64,000 nt of DNA, taken from contig NW_026262701.1 in assembly GCF_021869535.1 (NCBI RefSeq), forward strand, positions 2,557,501-2,621,500, read 5' to 3'. Source of the stretch: Mytilus californianus. Taxonomy: Eukaryota; Mollusca; Bivalvia; Mytilida; Mytilidae. A program made the position numbers and the translations under genes. The notes under the pieces are model-generated. The model was given only the letters and a program-made list of their open reading frames with translations, was not told the DNA's origin and searched no databases. Position 1 is the stretch's first letter; every line of letters starts with the position of its first letter. This document shows positions 43,701-58,700 of this stretch, in pieces.

Positions 43701-46700
43701 ATTTTATGAAAAAAAATATTATTACTGAAAAAAATCTCAAATTACGGAAATCTTGATACTTTTTAACTGATTGCAGGAGGTTGGCATCTAACAGTATTTT
43801 GATTTTACACTTGTAGCCAAACCTGACATCAATGCTTGTTTATACAAGGGTAATGTGTACACCCAGGGACAGAAATGGTACGATGACTGTGACAAAGTAT
43901 GTGTATGTCAAGATGCCAAAATGGGATTTTATAGCTGTCAAGACAGGTAAAATTTTATGTTTTTTTTTTTTTTTTATGTTTTAAAAACTAAAATCTGTAT
44001 TGTAGCAATTTACTGTGTGTCCAAATAATGAATCTCTAAAAACATTTGAGGTTATTCGAATGTACATCATATATATGGTAAGTAAAATTATCATCCTTTA
44101 CCACAGACAAAAAACAACTGATCTGCAAGATTTACCATCACTTGCCGCTATACATCATGTACTGTGTTACAACCTTAGATAAAGCCGACAAAGAAAGGCA
44201 TTACTTGACTAATGAAAGCTATATTTTTATATAGCCTAGTTGGTCTAGTGGTCTATGGAATGAACATAGTGCAAGCGGTGTTGCCACGATGTGTCCGATG
44301 CAGTGATTTGAATCCCTCTGAGGATGACTGCCAATGAGACAAATTTCCAACAGAGACCAACCAACATAACTATTGTTCCATATAGTTTTTCAAAAAGGTC
44401 AAAAACCACACCATATAGCAAGCAATAAAAGACCCTGACATGGAAAATGTAAAACAATTTGAACCTTCACTTGACAAAAATTCATCTGGACTTTACAAAA
44501 AGCGCTGTATAGCTAGCTTTTATTAAGTTATGGATACATTTAGCAAGGACTATTTAATATATGCAATTGAAAGATGTATACAGAGATGATCACATATAAG
44601 GTTCGTAACATGGGGCATCCAAATCAAAATGGTGAGCTGTAACTTGTATTTTATGCTCCTGTTGCTAAGCAAAGGGGGCATTAAGTGTTACCCTTGACAG
44701 TGGGATTTGGGCAGTTAGTAACTTACCGTTCAAGAGTTATCTTGCTCCTTTATAACTTGCAAAATTACAATTTTTCCTTATCCAAATTTTATGAAACTCA
44801 CACAATGCTTAGAACCAAAACTTGCAGACAGAATTGGAACTTGGTAGTGAGTTATCTTGTTAAGTACTTTTTTCAAGAAATTATTAACTCACAAATTTTT
44901 AAAGTTTTTTAAAAAGAACAAACAAAAACAGGCAGCCTTGACCTTAGATAGCATTTACATTTAAATGTCACTTTTGTCGGCCTCAAATATGAGAAAACAG
45001 TACTTATCTTGTTTATATATATTTCAGATGTGCCAAGTACTCTAACCTAGGCCCTAACTGTGTGATGGTACCTGATAGTAGAGACCCACAATGTTGCCAA
45101 GCTCCTGACTGCAACAACAAAAATACAACAAATATCCAAGGTGTACAGGGAACCATAACTGGTACTGGTACTCTGCCTCCACCCACTGTTGTGCCTGGTA
45201 AACCAACAATAGCTCCAAAGGGTAAGTCTATTGTATAAAGGCAACCCTGTACTGATACAATGTTTCATTTAAATATTGTAGCTGAAAAGGGGAGGTCATT
45301 ATCAAAGGTCCGGTTACTTGTATTTTAATTTTCATTAATGATGCTTTTCTACCTAGTAAACAATTTGAAGCTTAACATTAAATATGATACTAAGAAAATG
45401 TGGTATGATTGTCAATGAGACAACTTTCCACTAGATACCAAATGACACAAATTAACAACTATGGGTCATTGTATGGCCTTCAACAATGAGCAAAATCCAT
45501 ACCACATAGTCAGTTTGAAACAGCACCGAAATGACAAATGTCAAATAATTCAAATGAGAAAACTAACAACCTGCTTAATTTACAAAACAATGAGTGAAAA
45601 AGAAATATGAAATACAGCAACAAACAACAACCAATGAATTATAGGCTCTTGACTAGGGGCAGGTACATGCAGAATGGAGTGGGGTTAAACATGATACAGT
45701 TCTCTTTCATGACAGGACTGTAGCTTTTGTTTTGATAACCACAATTTATAAAGAATTAGAACCATCCTACTTTGTGTATAAGTCTATTTGTAACACATAA
45801 TCATGATAATATTTCAATTCAGAATTCACCACAACATTCATGTTATATAGTTTGTATAAGAATTCATTATTATTTTGGTTAGTTTATTCTATATTTGACA
45901 CCTAAAGTCAATTTCAACATTTCAGTCGATATTTGTGGTGATATATCCCTAATATTTGACTGTTGTTGTCAACTTTTATAAAATTCTATGTCAGGTTACC
46001 AGGACATTTCGTGTTAAGCTCCATGTATTAGGTAACCATTATTATACCACTTTTTGTGCTATATTGGTAGACATAGTTCTGGTGTATTTTGGTAAAAAAA
46101 ATGACCAACATTATGTAAATAAGGTGTGATATGATTGCCAATGAGACAACTATTAAACAGAGTCCAAATGACAGGGATCAATTATAAGTCACTATACTGC
46201 TTTCAGCAATGAGCAAAACCCAACCCTTTACAGCTATAATGTACTATACATGCATTAATGACTACTCTATACTTTATAGGTGTAAGTCATACATTTACCA
46301 TCATGTTTATAGTTTATCTTCTCATTGTAGCTGTATGTGTATACAAGGGTAAACAGTACACTCAGGGACAGAAGTGGCAGGATGGTTGTTCATTTGATTG
46401 TGAATGTGTTGATGGTAAAATGGGACAGTTCCAGTGTACAGACAAGTATGTATAATATATTTAAGATACAATACAAGTTTGATGTACTAGTAGATCAACA
46501 GAGTTTATCTTCTGTTTCCCTTTGTTTTGTATTTTGTATTTATCTTTCAAGACAATAGGTTTGTTATAATTCTTAAAACTTTTTGTTTGCATCCTTTGCT
46601 TGTGATTATACATTATCCTTAAAGTAAAGAAACAACTGAACAGAATGACTTCATATTTGGTCAACAGCTTGACAATAATGAGATGTAAAAGAGGGACGAA

Positions 46701-49700
46701 AGATACCAGAGGGACAGTCAAACTCATAGATAAAAAAAAACAAACTGACAACGCCATGTAATGTATGAGCACTTTTCAGAACTGTCGGATACTGACTTCC
46801 TGTTTGCCAATACTTTGAATTTTTCAATATGTTGATGAACTTACTGAATTAAATCTAAGGTAAATTCAATTGCAATCATTTACAATTGAACTGTTAAGAC
46901 GGTCAACCTGAAAGCGTGAATACGATTTTTTGCAAGTAGCTTTTTCTGTTTTTACTTCTAGGTGCAAGAGATATCCAAATCTACCACCCACTTGTCAGAT
47001 GGTATACGATTCACAAAATCCTTGTTGTGAGAAACCAGTTTGTGGACTGGTACCAACTGCTGCTCCATACCTGGGTCCATCAACTGTATCCCCTCCATCA
47101 CAGGGGCCAACAACAGCACCTACTGTAGGTTAGTGATAATCCTAGAAAAAGTGTGACTGGAAATGTTAGTTCTTTCCTTTAATGATAAGGTATTACAACC
47201 ACTTCTTTTGAACTTTGGTGGATAGTTGTCTCATTGGCAATCATACCACATCTCCTTATTTTTATATTACTGATTTTCTAGTATTCAACAAAGAATGAGT
47301 TCTCCAAGAGCAATAAAGAACTCCATCAAAGATTTAGGGAACGAAACATAACTGATGATTTTAAAGGATGTTTATTTAATCTGCAACAGACCATATCAAT
47401 GACATGAATGTGAGTAAATACTGAGGAGCAAGATTATGTTCACCATTATTGTAGTAGTATTGTATGTGAGTGTTCATCACTCTGTACCATTTAACATGGA
47501 AAACATTTAAACAAATTCTAACATACTTTAGCAAACCAGGTATCTACCAATTCCTTACCAAAAATACAATTGTATTTGATAAGACAACAATAGACAATAG
47601 AGCCTGCCATTGACTCCATTTCTTTGTCTCTTTTCAGATTTCTGTATATACAATGGTATTTTATACAGACAAGGACAGACATGGCAGTCAGGTTGTGATA
47701 TGACATGTAGATGTGATGATGCTAAATCTGGACTCATTAATTGTAATGAAAGGTACTGAAAAACTGAATTTTTTAATGAATTTTATTCTACATCATATTT
47801 TTAAGTTACCATTCATATAAACAAAACCGTTCAGTTTAGAAAAAAAATGTCAAACAAATTCATGAAGCAACTATAGAAAAAAAATGAAAAATATCTCATG
47901 AGTATACAAAGATTTTATTTTTAAAAAACAATTTTAAACATTTCCATAAATTTTTTGTTGTGCCAATCAGCAGTAGTATCATTGACATATACCCTACATT
48001 TCTTTGCATTCCTTTCCAGATGTCCAATCTACCCAGCACTGCCTTCCAGCTGTACATATGTGACAGATCCAAAAGACCCATGTTGTGAAGTTCCATCATG
48101 TATCAGTCCTAATGCCACTATTCCTACACAGGTTGTCAATGGTACTAAGGGAACTGTATTTATACAGCCACAACTCAACCCTCCAATTATTGGCAAGAGA
48201 GGTGAGTAGTATACAGGGCACTGTATTTATACAGCCACAACTCAACCCTCCAATTATTGGCAAGAGAGGTGAGTAGTATACAGGGCACTGTATTTATACA
48301 GCCACAACTCAACCCACCAATTATTGGCAAGAGAGGTGAGTAGTATACAGGGCACTGTATTTATACAGCCACAACTCAACCCTTCAATTATTGGCAAGAG
48401 AGGTGAGTAGTATACAGGGCACTGTATTTATACAGCCACAACTCAACCCTCCAATTATTGGCAAGAGAGGTGAGTAGTATACAGGGCACTGTATTTATAC
48501 AGCCACAACTCAACCCTCCAATTATTGGCAAGAGAGGTGAGTAGTATACAGGGCACTGTATTTATACAGCCACAACTCAACCCACCAATTATTGGCAAGA
48601 GAGGTGAGTAGTATACAGGGCACTGTATTTATACAGCCACAACTCAACCCTTCAATTATTGGCAAGAGAGGTGAGTAGTATACAGGGCACTGTATTTATA
48701 CAGCCACAACTCAACCCTCCAATAATTGGCAAGAGAGGTAAGTAGTATACAGGGCACTGTATTTATACAGCCACAACTCAACCCACCAATTATTGGCAAG
48801 AGAGGTGAGTAGTATACAGGGCACTGTATTTATACAGCCACAACTCAACCCTCCAGTTATTGTCAAGAGAGGTAAGTAGTATACAGGGCACTGTATTTAT
48901 ACAGCCACAACTCAACCCTCCAGTTATTGTCAAGAGAGGTAAGTAGTATACAGGGCACTGTATTTATACAGCCACAACTCAACCCTCCAGTTATTGTCAA
49001 GAGAGGTGAGTAGTATACAGGGCACTGTATTTATACAGCCACAACTCAACCCTCCAGTTATTGTCAAGAGAGGTAAGTAGTATACAGGGCACTGTATTTA
49101 TACAGCCACAACTCAACCCTCCAGTTATTGGCAAGAGAGGTAAGTAGTATACAGGGCACTGTATTTATACAGCCACAACTCAACCCTCCAGTTATTGGCA
49201 AGAGAGGTAAGTAGTATACATTCTTCATAGGAAAAAAAGGTTTTTGTTTTTTATTTTTGATTAAAATCACAACTTGATGCATACATTTTACAATGGAAAC
49301 TATGCTCATGTTAACCAGGCCTCTTGCAACTGGTCCGATCAATTTATATTTTATCACAAGCTAAATATTCCAATAATTGTAAAGTACTACCATAAAAATT
49401 GCTCTGTTATAAAAACATCTTAACTTTCATAACCTCCCGAGTTGCGGCCAACATTTTCAGGGAAGGGAGGTACATAGGGCCCTCCATCCATGAAATTTTG
49501 TCTATTTTTATCTGGAATATTATTTAGAGCTCCTGAATTTTGAATACCTGAAACTTGGTAGAAAGCTTCATGTGAGCATGCTATACTGTGTAATGTCTTT
49601 TCACAATCATCACTTATCAATTACTCATTGCTCAGCAACTTTCTGTTTACCAAGAAAAAGATATGTTTTATGTATACATTCTAAGTACAGCCAAATAAAT

Positions 49701-52700
49701 AAAACACAGTATAAGTGACCTTGCCTATTTAAATGTTCTTGATTTTTTTTGTTCAGATGTGTGTGTATATAAAGGGGGTATATACAAACAAGGACAAACT
49801 TGGGATGATGGTTGTACTTACTCATGTGAGTGTGTGGATGCTAGCTCAGGACGATTCTCATGTACAGACAAGTAAGTTATACCAATATCCTTGTGCAAGA
49901 TATTTAAAAAAAACTTAACTTAAAGTCTGAACTAATGCCTATTTCAGGGGTCTTTTTTAAAATATTGATGTGGATCTGTTTTATATGACAGTTGTTATCC
50001 ATTCGTTTGATGTGTTTGAGGTTTTGATTTTGCCATTTGATTAGGGACTTTCAGTTTCGAAATGTCCTTGCTGTTCGGTATTTTTGTTATTTTACTTTTT
50101 AGCTCACCTGGCCCAAAGGGCCAAGTGAGCTTTTCTCATCACTTGGCGTCCGTCGTCGTTGTCGTCGTCCGTTGTCCTTAACTTTTACAAAAATCTTCTC
50201 CTCTGAAACTACTGGGCCAAATTTGACCAAACTCGGCCACAATCATCATTGGGGTATCTAGTTTAAAAAATGTGTCCGGTGACCCGGCCTACCAACCAAG
50301 ATGGCCGCCATGGCTAAAAATAGAACATAGGGGGTAAAATGTAGATTTTGGCTGAACCCAAAGCATTTAGAGCAAATCTGACATGGGTAAAATTGTTTAT
50401 CAGGTCAAGATCTATCTGCCCTGAAACTTTCAAATGAATCGGACAACCCGTTGTTGGGTTGCTGCCCCTGAATTGGTAATTTTAAAGAAATTTTGCCGTT
50501 TTTGGTTATTATCTTGAATATTATTATAGATAGAGATAAACTGTTAACAGCAAAAATGTACAGCAAAGTTAGATCTACAAATAAGTCAACATGACCAAAA
50601 TTGTCAATTGACCCCTTAAGGAGTTATTGCCCTATATAGTCAATTTTTTACAATTTTCATAAATTTTGTAAATTTTTGTAAATTTTTACAAAATATTTTC
50701 CACTGTAACTACCGGGCTAAGTTCATTATAGATAGAGATAATAGTAAGGAGCAAGAATGTTCAGTAAAGTAAGATCTACAAACACATCACCATCACCAAA
50801 ACACAATTTTGTCATGAATCCATCTGTGTCCTTTGTTTAATATGCACATAGACCAAGGTGAGCGACACAGGCTCTTTAGAGTCTCTAGTTAAAGGTCTCT
50901 TGATTTAGGGTTGACTTAAGTGCTAAAATTTTTTTAACTTGAACAGCTTTCACTTTTTTTTTAAAGTTTTCTTTATATTTGAGAAAAGACGTATTTTTAT
51001 AATGCAATTTAAATACTTTCAATTTTGTATTTCTAACAATAACACTGTCAATCTATATCATTTCTAAAGGGTTATATATATGATTGAAACAGAAGAAAAT
51101 ATGTACTCTCCATTGTGTTTGTAGAGCATTCATATATCAAAAACATTACATATAAAAACTGAATTATATGTTTATATCATTTCATTGGATTATATAACAT
51201 GTTTTCTACAGATGTCCAAGATATCCACCACTGCCAGCATACTGTTCAATGACACAAGATCCAAATAATAAATGTTGTCAGGTATCATACTGCAGACCTA
51301 CACAGTATGGCACCACTCAAGTACCAACCCCTGGACCTTCTGGACTGGTACCAACAGCTGGACCAAAACCTAAAGGTGAGTATAAAAGAGTCTTCAGATC
51401 TTATAGAACAACATTCTTGTCTTTTAGATGGAAACATTCAAACAAGCATGGATTTTTAAAGTTCTTTGCCTATTTCTAGATCAATATTATTATTATAATG
51501 CTGTGCTTTATTTATAGATCTATGTATCTACAATGGACAATTATACAAGCAAAGTCAGCAATGGTATGATGGATGTAACTCTGTCTGTGTTTGTGAAGAT
51601 GCTTCAGCAGGATATTATAGATGTCAACCAAGGTAATCTTTATCTTCAAGGTTTTTTTTAATTGTTTAATATACATGTTTTTGTAATTATGAGGTCTTTT
51701 TAATTGATTTTTATTGAGCCAGTAAATTTAGGTCTATGTCATTACTACAGATTTGAAGGTGGGACAGAATTCTTAATTAAAAACATATAATTAAAACCAC
51801 ACATGTGTAAATCTACTACCCTACCTTGTATACATAGTGGAGCACTGAATATCAGAAACATTGAAATAATAGTTCATTCTCTGTTTTTCAAGTTTTGACA
51901 GCCGAAAAGTTTTAGGGTTAATTTAGTTGCTTGCTTATATGTCAAGTGCATTTTGCCCTACACACATATCACCAAAATTGTTATCATTAAAGCCCTACAC
52001 ACATATCACCAAAATTGTAATCATTAATGCCCTACACACATATCACCAAAATTGTAATCATTAAACACATATCACCAATATTGTAATCATTAATGCCCTA
52101 CACACATATCACCAATATTGTAATCATTAATGCCCTACACACATATCACCAAAATTGTAATCATTAATGCCCTACACGCATATCACCAATATTGTAATCA
52201 TTAATGCCCCTACACACATATCACCAAAATTGTAATCATTAATGCCCTACACACATATCACCAAAATTGAAATCATTAATGCCCTACACACATATCACCA
52301 AAATTGTAATCATTAATGCCCTACACACATATCACCAAAATTGTAATCATTACACATATCACCAATATTGTAATCATTAATGCCCTACACACATATCACC
52401 AATATTGAAGTCTACAACATTCAGTGTTACCAAAAAGATTCTCTGCCTGACCAGATGAATATCAATTTACTTGTTGTTCAAGGTTGATCAATTATTTCTA
52501 AAGTCAAATTCATTTAGATAAATAATAAAAATCAGATACTTTTATTTGTAATTCTTTTCTTTGGTGATAAAAGTCTGAGTAGATTGATCATGTATTACCT
52601 GGGAATGGACTATTCCATCTTCAAAAACAAAAAGATTGCACCAAAACAAATCATAGTCACTAACAGTTAGTTTGATATATACTAAATTGCCAAATAAACA

Positions 52701-55700
52701 AAAGAAGATATTATTTTGTATCTTTCAATGAAAAACAGATCTACATGCTGTATGGTCAACCTCATTGAAACATTTGCTGTCAAGCAAAAACATTCTAAAA
52801 ATACATTTGCACATCTATTTCAGCCACATAACTTGACAAGTCAGCAGATTTGCACATGCATTTTTGCAACTTGTATTTTTAAGTAAAGTCATCAATCTGG
52901 TTTGACTGGATTTATGATACATGAGACAATTAAAAGCCAATTGCTTGTTTTTTTTTAATTTTAGGTGTTCTAAGTATTCTAGTGTACCAGCAGGTTGCTC
53001 CTTGGTACCAGATCCTAAAGACCCATCGTGCTGTGAAGTACCATACTGTCCTATTGTTGTACCAAGTATTCCTCCCACACCAGGAGTTGTCACACCACCC
53101 ATGCCTCAGCCTGGTATTATAACTGGAACTGGAAAAGTACCAAACTTAATAGGTAAAGAAAAAATACTGAAATTTCTGGAGAAAAAAAAACAGGAAAATT
53201 AAATGTATTAGAATAGCACGAAATGACTAGAGTGTTGATAAAAAAAAAAATGGAGCATAATATCACTTAAATATCTTGAATTCAAGAAAATGGAATATAA
53301 TAGGGAAATATCAAAATATCAAGAATACAAGAATATGTATTAATTAATTAAGAAATAAAACATTAAGAAAAAAGGAAAAAGGAACATATTGAGTAAACCA
53401 AAAAATAGCAATTATTAGGGAAACAAGAAAATGGAGTTTAATAAGTGTTAAAAAATGACTTTAACATCAGGAAAACAAGGGGGAAAGGAACATGAAAGGT
53501 AAATAACTGAAAATGACTTGATATCAGAAAAAGACTACAAAATGGAATGTTTTTAACAAGAAAAAGATACATAGAAAAGAATTTTAAAAAAGTATGATCA
53601 TGATGACATCAGCTAAAGGAATGAAAATGAAATACAAGAGGCATAAGTACGAAAATAACTAAAATAACAGGAAAATAAGAAAAGGGAATGCATGTAAGAA
53701 TAAGACTGATTCAGAAATTTTAAGAACCAACTTCTTTCATGATTTTTATTATGACTTAAATTGCATAAATAAGTTTAGATTGTGTGCAAAAATTCTGTAC
53801 CCTTGTTGTTAATAGTATACATATGTAAACTATGTATCAAATAGTGTGACTATCTTCTTCACAATAACAGAGAGGCTTTTTGTTTATGTCTGACCATTGA
53901 TCAATGGATTAGAGTTGAATTAGTTTGAGAGCCAGATAATTATTTTTACATTGTCTCTTGTAGGTTGTCAGTACAAAGGTCAGTTGTACCAACCAAGTCA
54001 AAGATTTAATGACCAGTGTGATTATAAGTGTACCTGTATGGATGGTAACTCTGGATTCTATAGATGTATAGACAGGTACTTGAAAGAGATATGGTTGGAT
54101 GTACAGGAGAAAAATATCATATTTGATATTAGAGAATGAAACTTACAACAGATTAAGATGGTCCTTACTGATTTTGACTGAATAGACATTTGTTTATACA
54201 CATTGATAGCTTCATACATACTTTTTTGCAAGAGGCATTATTTATCTAATTGTAAAATTTGCTTGACAAAATAATTTATAACAATAACAACTAGACAATG
54301 ACAGCAACAAGATCTTTTGTATTAATGAAAATTTAATCAAGAAGGGTAGTCTAAAATGCACAACAAAGATATGTCCCCTTAACACTATTCTGCTTCCTTG
54401 TTGAATTATTTATGAATTAACAAAGTACATATTTAATATTGTATTAACAGGTGCACCAAATACACAAATATACCAAAAGAATGTGTTTTAGTTTCTGATC
54501 CTAATGACAAGTGCTGTCAAGTACCATACTGTGACTTCAAAAATCCTACACCTTTCCCTAATGGTATCCCTACACCAGGACCAAACAAGGGACCAACTCC
54601 AGTACCACAATCAACCATCTCACCACCAGGCACAATACCACCTCAGACAGGTACTGTCAACTATGATCATTATATCAATTTTGTCATAAGTTGTTTTAAT
54701 TGTTTATGTCAGGCTTCTTGTTCAGCTTTATTTGTCTTGACTAAACATATCTGTTCAAGGGGGATTGACAATTTACATTGAGCAAATAGTTATACTTTTT
54801 TGGGCAATTGGTATGTTGCCTGTTAGGCAGGCTTATTTTTATAAATGAAGAGTTTTGACAAGGTTATCTAATTTCAGCTGACTAATTTTTAAGCAACTTG
54901 AAATGATAGAAATTATTTATAGCAGTAAAATCATGGTTTTAGATTTTGAGATTTTTACAAAAAAGATTTCTAAAACCAAAGAATAAATTCATTATGGTTA
55001 ACATTCCATTACAGGATTCTGTGCTTACAAAGGTGTATACTATACACAGGGCCAGACTTGGAAAGACGGATGTAATCTTCAATGTAGATGTGAAGATGTA
55101 TCTAAAGGAATATACTCATGTACACAAAGGTATTATAGAACACACCATGACAGCTTTGGTCACACAATCTCAGTATGCAGGATGAGATTTTCTTAGTAAT
55201 CTTCACAAATACCTTGTGTGGATGTTAAGGCATTAGAAACAAAGTTATACAATACCTATCTTGACATGCCATATTCAAATTAAATAAATGTATTTCTCAT
55301 CAAAAGTTTATACCAAATGATCATGAATTAAAAATAAGAATGTCTTTTTAAAAGAATAATTCAGTTCAAAAGCCATTTTTTTATATTCTGAAAGAAAATT
55401 CTCATTTTTTTAACAGTTAAAGGTGCAAAGTTCTAAATCAAAAATTAAAACATGCAATAGAGGCCGTTAGTTTATTGTTTATTGTGAAGCTGAAATCAAA
55501 GCAGTATAGAAATTGAGTGTAATTTTGTAAATACATCTTGCAAAAATAGATAAAAAAAATAGTATAATTTGTCATCAAACTAGAAGTGCATTGAAACAAA
55601 ACTACATGTTACTTCAATCATTCATATTATTTTTCACTCTTTAATCAAAGGCTATAAATTAAAAACTTGTATCTATATGTGTTTTATATAATAAAACTGA

Positions 55701-58700
55701 TTCATAGCTACTCTTGAAGAAATATAACCTGTACAGGATTAGGTATCACATATCCTATGGTATCTTGTGAAGAACTTAAAAAACTTTAAAAAAAACCTAG
55801 TCTACACCCTTTCCTGTTACAAATAGGACAATCCACCTTTTAAGATAAGACGAAAGAAAAATTAAATGTATTTTAGCACATAAGACAACTCTGAACACCA
55901 CAATTTTTAAATAAGATGTGGTATGAATGCCAACTATTCACCAGATACTGTAAAGTGAACCTTAGGATGTGAATAATTACAGGTCACCATATAATATCTC
56001 CTTAACACTGAGTAACACAACAGCAGTATGGCCGATTTGTCATCTACTTATACATTTAATCTACTCCATGTACTTTTAAATCAGGACTGTTTTTGCGTAG
56101 GCTTTAGTTTTGATAGTCATGGATATCACCTGGTAAGAAATGTTCTTGTGTTTTTCAGATGTAACAGTTACACTAACCTTCCATCTTCATGTATACTGAA
56201 AGCAGATCCTAATGATGGTTGTTGTCTGATACCAGACTGTAACAAATACCCCACACCAGCACCAATGGTGTCCCCATCACCAGGTCAGACCACTACACGT
56301 ATGCCTCTTGTTGCACCCACTCCAGTCAAAGGATCACACACTGGTACAGCCTTACAACCAGGTCAGCCTGGTACAATTACTGGTGGTCAGATTAGTAAGT
56401 ATACTTAAGTAACTTTACCCAGGGAAAACATAAGTAAGGAGAGAACCCACAGAAGAAACTAAGTTTGGTTGTAATTGAAACAACTTCCCACATTATTATT
56501 TATAGAGTAAATTTCATTTTTCTCCTCACATAAGCAGAATTGTATTTTGAAACATGCGAGAAAAGTATAATTCAGATTCATAAGTTTTGTATTAATCTTA
56601 TGAACAAGATGACTTTAAAATGCTAATGCAAGGATGCAATGTAATTACCTGAAACAGAAATAATCTGTGTCATTCCCCACAAGAGTTACCATTTTGTTCT
56701 TATGTTATAGGACATTTTGCAAGATGACTTTGTCTTTAGGACTAAAAACAATCATCAATAATTGATATTACAATGTACAAGAAGGTGTATGTAAATGAGA
56801 CAAACTAAAAAACTTCAAGAGTGATTCCAGGGCCTCATTTCAGTTTCATTTTGATGTACAAAATACTCAGTCTTTCATAAAAGCTTTGAAGCTGTAACTA
56901 ATATTGTGTTAATTTCTGTTACAGATTATTGTGTATACAAACAGAGAGTATATCAACAAGGACAGACATGGAATGATGGTTGTAACTTTATCTGTACCTG
57001 TGAAGATGCAAGCAGAGGGTTATATAAATGTGATGACAGATGTCCTAAATACTTCTACCTTCCACCTCAATGCCACTATGAACAAGATCCTAAAGACAGC
57101 TGCTGTCAAGTTGCCAAATGTGACTTCAATCCAACGTTGACACCACCACCAACCACAACTACTATACCGATCAAAACAACTCCCGGTGTTGTTACACAGA
57201 GACCAAATAGTAAGTACATTTTTAGCAATTTGATGAAAAAAACATTGATAAAAACATTGATTTCACTTATCAACCATACCTTAAGATTCGATTAGCATAG
57301 GATTAACTCAATATTATGTTTATATATCAAAGTCATGTCACTTTGTTTTTTCCATGGTCTTAAGTGTACACAACAGAATCTTTTATGAAAGAACATAATG
57401 ATAATAAATGATCACTTCTGATTTAAAATTCCTACTTCATTGTGCTGCTGAAAAGGGAAAAAAAAATCACCCCATTATAGTTTTGGTATGGTTTTGCTTA
57501 CTGAATTGACATGTACGTGCCTTAGTATTGATTTAAACTATTACAGATGTATGTGTCTACATTGATGGCTCACAGCACTCTAAAGGCTCAAAATGGTACG
57601 ATGCTTGTGATTATACATGTGAATGTAAAGATACTGTTACCAACTTCTATAACTGTACAGCAAGGTAAATTCTCATGTAACAATTATTTACTCTTTATGA
57701 CACTGTTCTATGGATGTGCATCTGACAGTAATTGTCATTCCTTGTTACTCTTAACCCTTTCAACGCTATACATGGCTAATTTTTCCTCGTATGAATTGAG
57801 GATATACAAGGTTTCTGTTTGCGCTTGAAATAGCGGGAATTTTAATGGTAAAAGCATGTAGTAGAAGAAAAATTAAAAAAAATATTTTGACAAATGCAAA
57901 TGGCGGAAATTGAAAAAGACGCTGTAAATATGGAAATATTTCAGCATTTCTATGGCGAAACTGACAACGAGGAATAGTTAAAAGGTTTCCCGTTATCTCA
58001 ATGTGTTTTAATTACATTCAATTCGTGTGGGAAATATGATTTAGTCGATCTTTACTAGACGAAGAAAAAGGGGGGAAACGGAGGTTGACTGAAAAGTTTT
58101 AGGACGGAGCCACTTTTTTGCGCCAAGTTTACATAATACGTTGTGTATGGTGCAAATACGCTACGGAATCGAGCAACTGGTGTCATCTTTATTAAATGGC
58201 AGATAAAACAACAAAATAAATGAAGATTAAAAGTTGTTTTTATTCAAAATTCAACACAAATACAATTATTTACACCTTTTACCTGTTAATTACCTGAAAA
58301 TGAAGTTAGCTTGATGAAAATTTTACTAAAATAATTACATAACATTACAGTACGTGCTCTTCTGCGAATTTTTCATGCACTATCTTTGTCTGTATCTCTA
58401 ATAATAAAAAAGATACAGAGGTCTGAAAAGTAATATACTGTTCTAATGAATGAACACAAAAAAAGGGCAGCAGCAGCAGCCATTTTTCTATTTTTTTGTG
58501 TAGCGTTGAAAGGGTTGATATTTAACCAAAACAAAAGAATTATTTCCAATCAGAAACATACACAAATGATTAAATTCAGTACCACTGTGATATGAATTTG
58601 ACAGTTTTCCAAGTTTCCTAGTTTTAATAATATTTTATGAATACTTATATGCATAATGCACTGGATCATCAGATTAGATAGGTGTGATAGAATTGGAAGT

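Noticed and set aside
48020..49213. A repeat-extended coding exon through the 67-bp array
   Set aside because: 67 is not a multiple of 3, so the frame shifts and meets stops (GTGAGTAG) soon after the first donor.
51954..52408. CRISPR-like regular array (also 40369-40650)
   Set aside because: Units are directly adjacent with no unique spacers, and the context is an animal gene intron.
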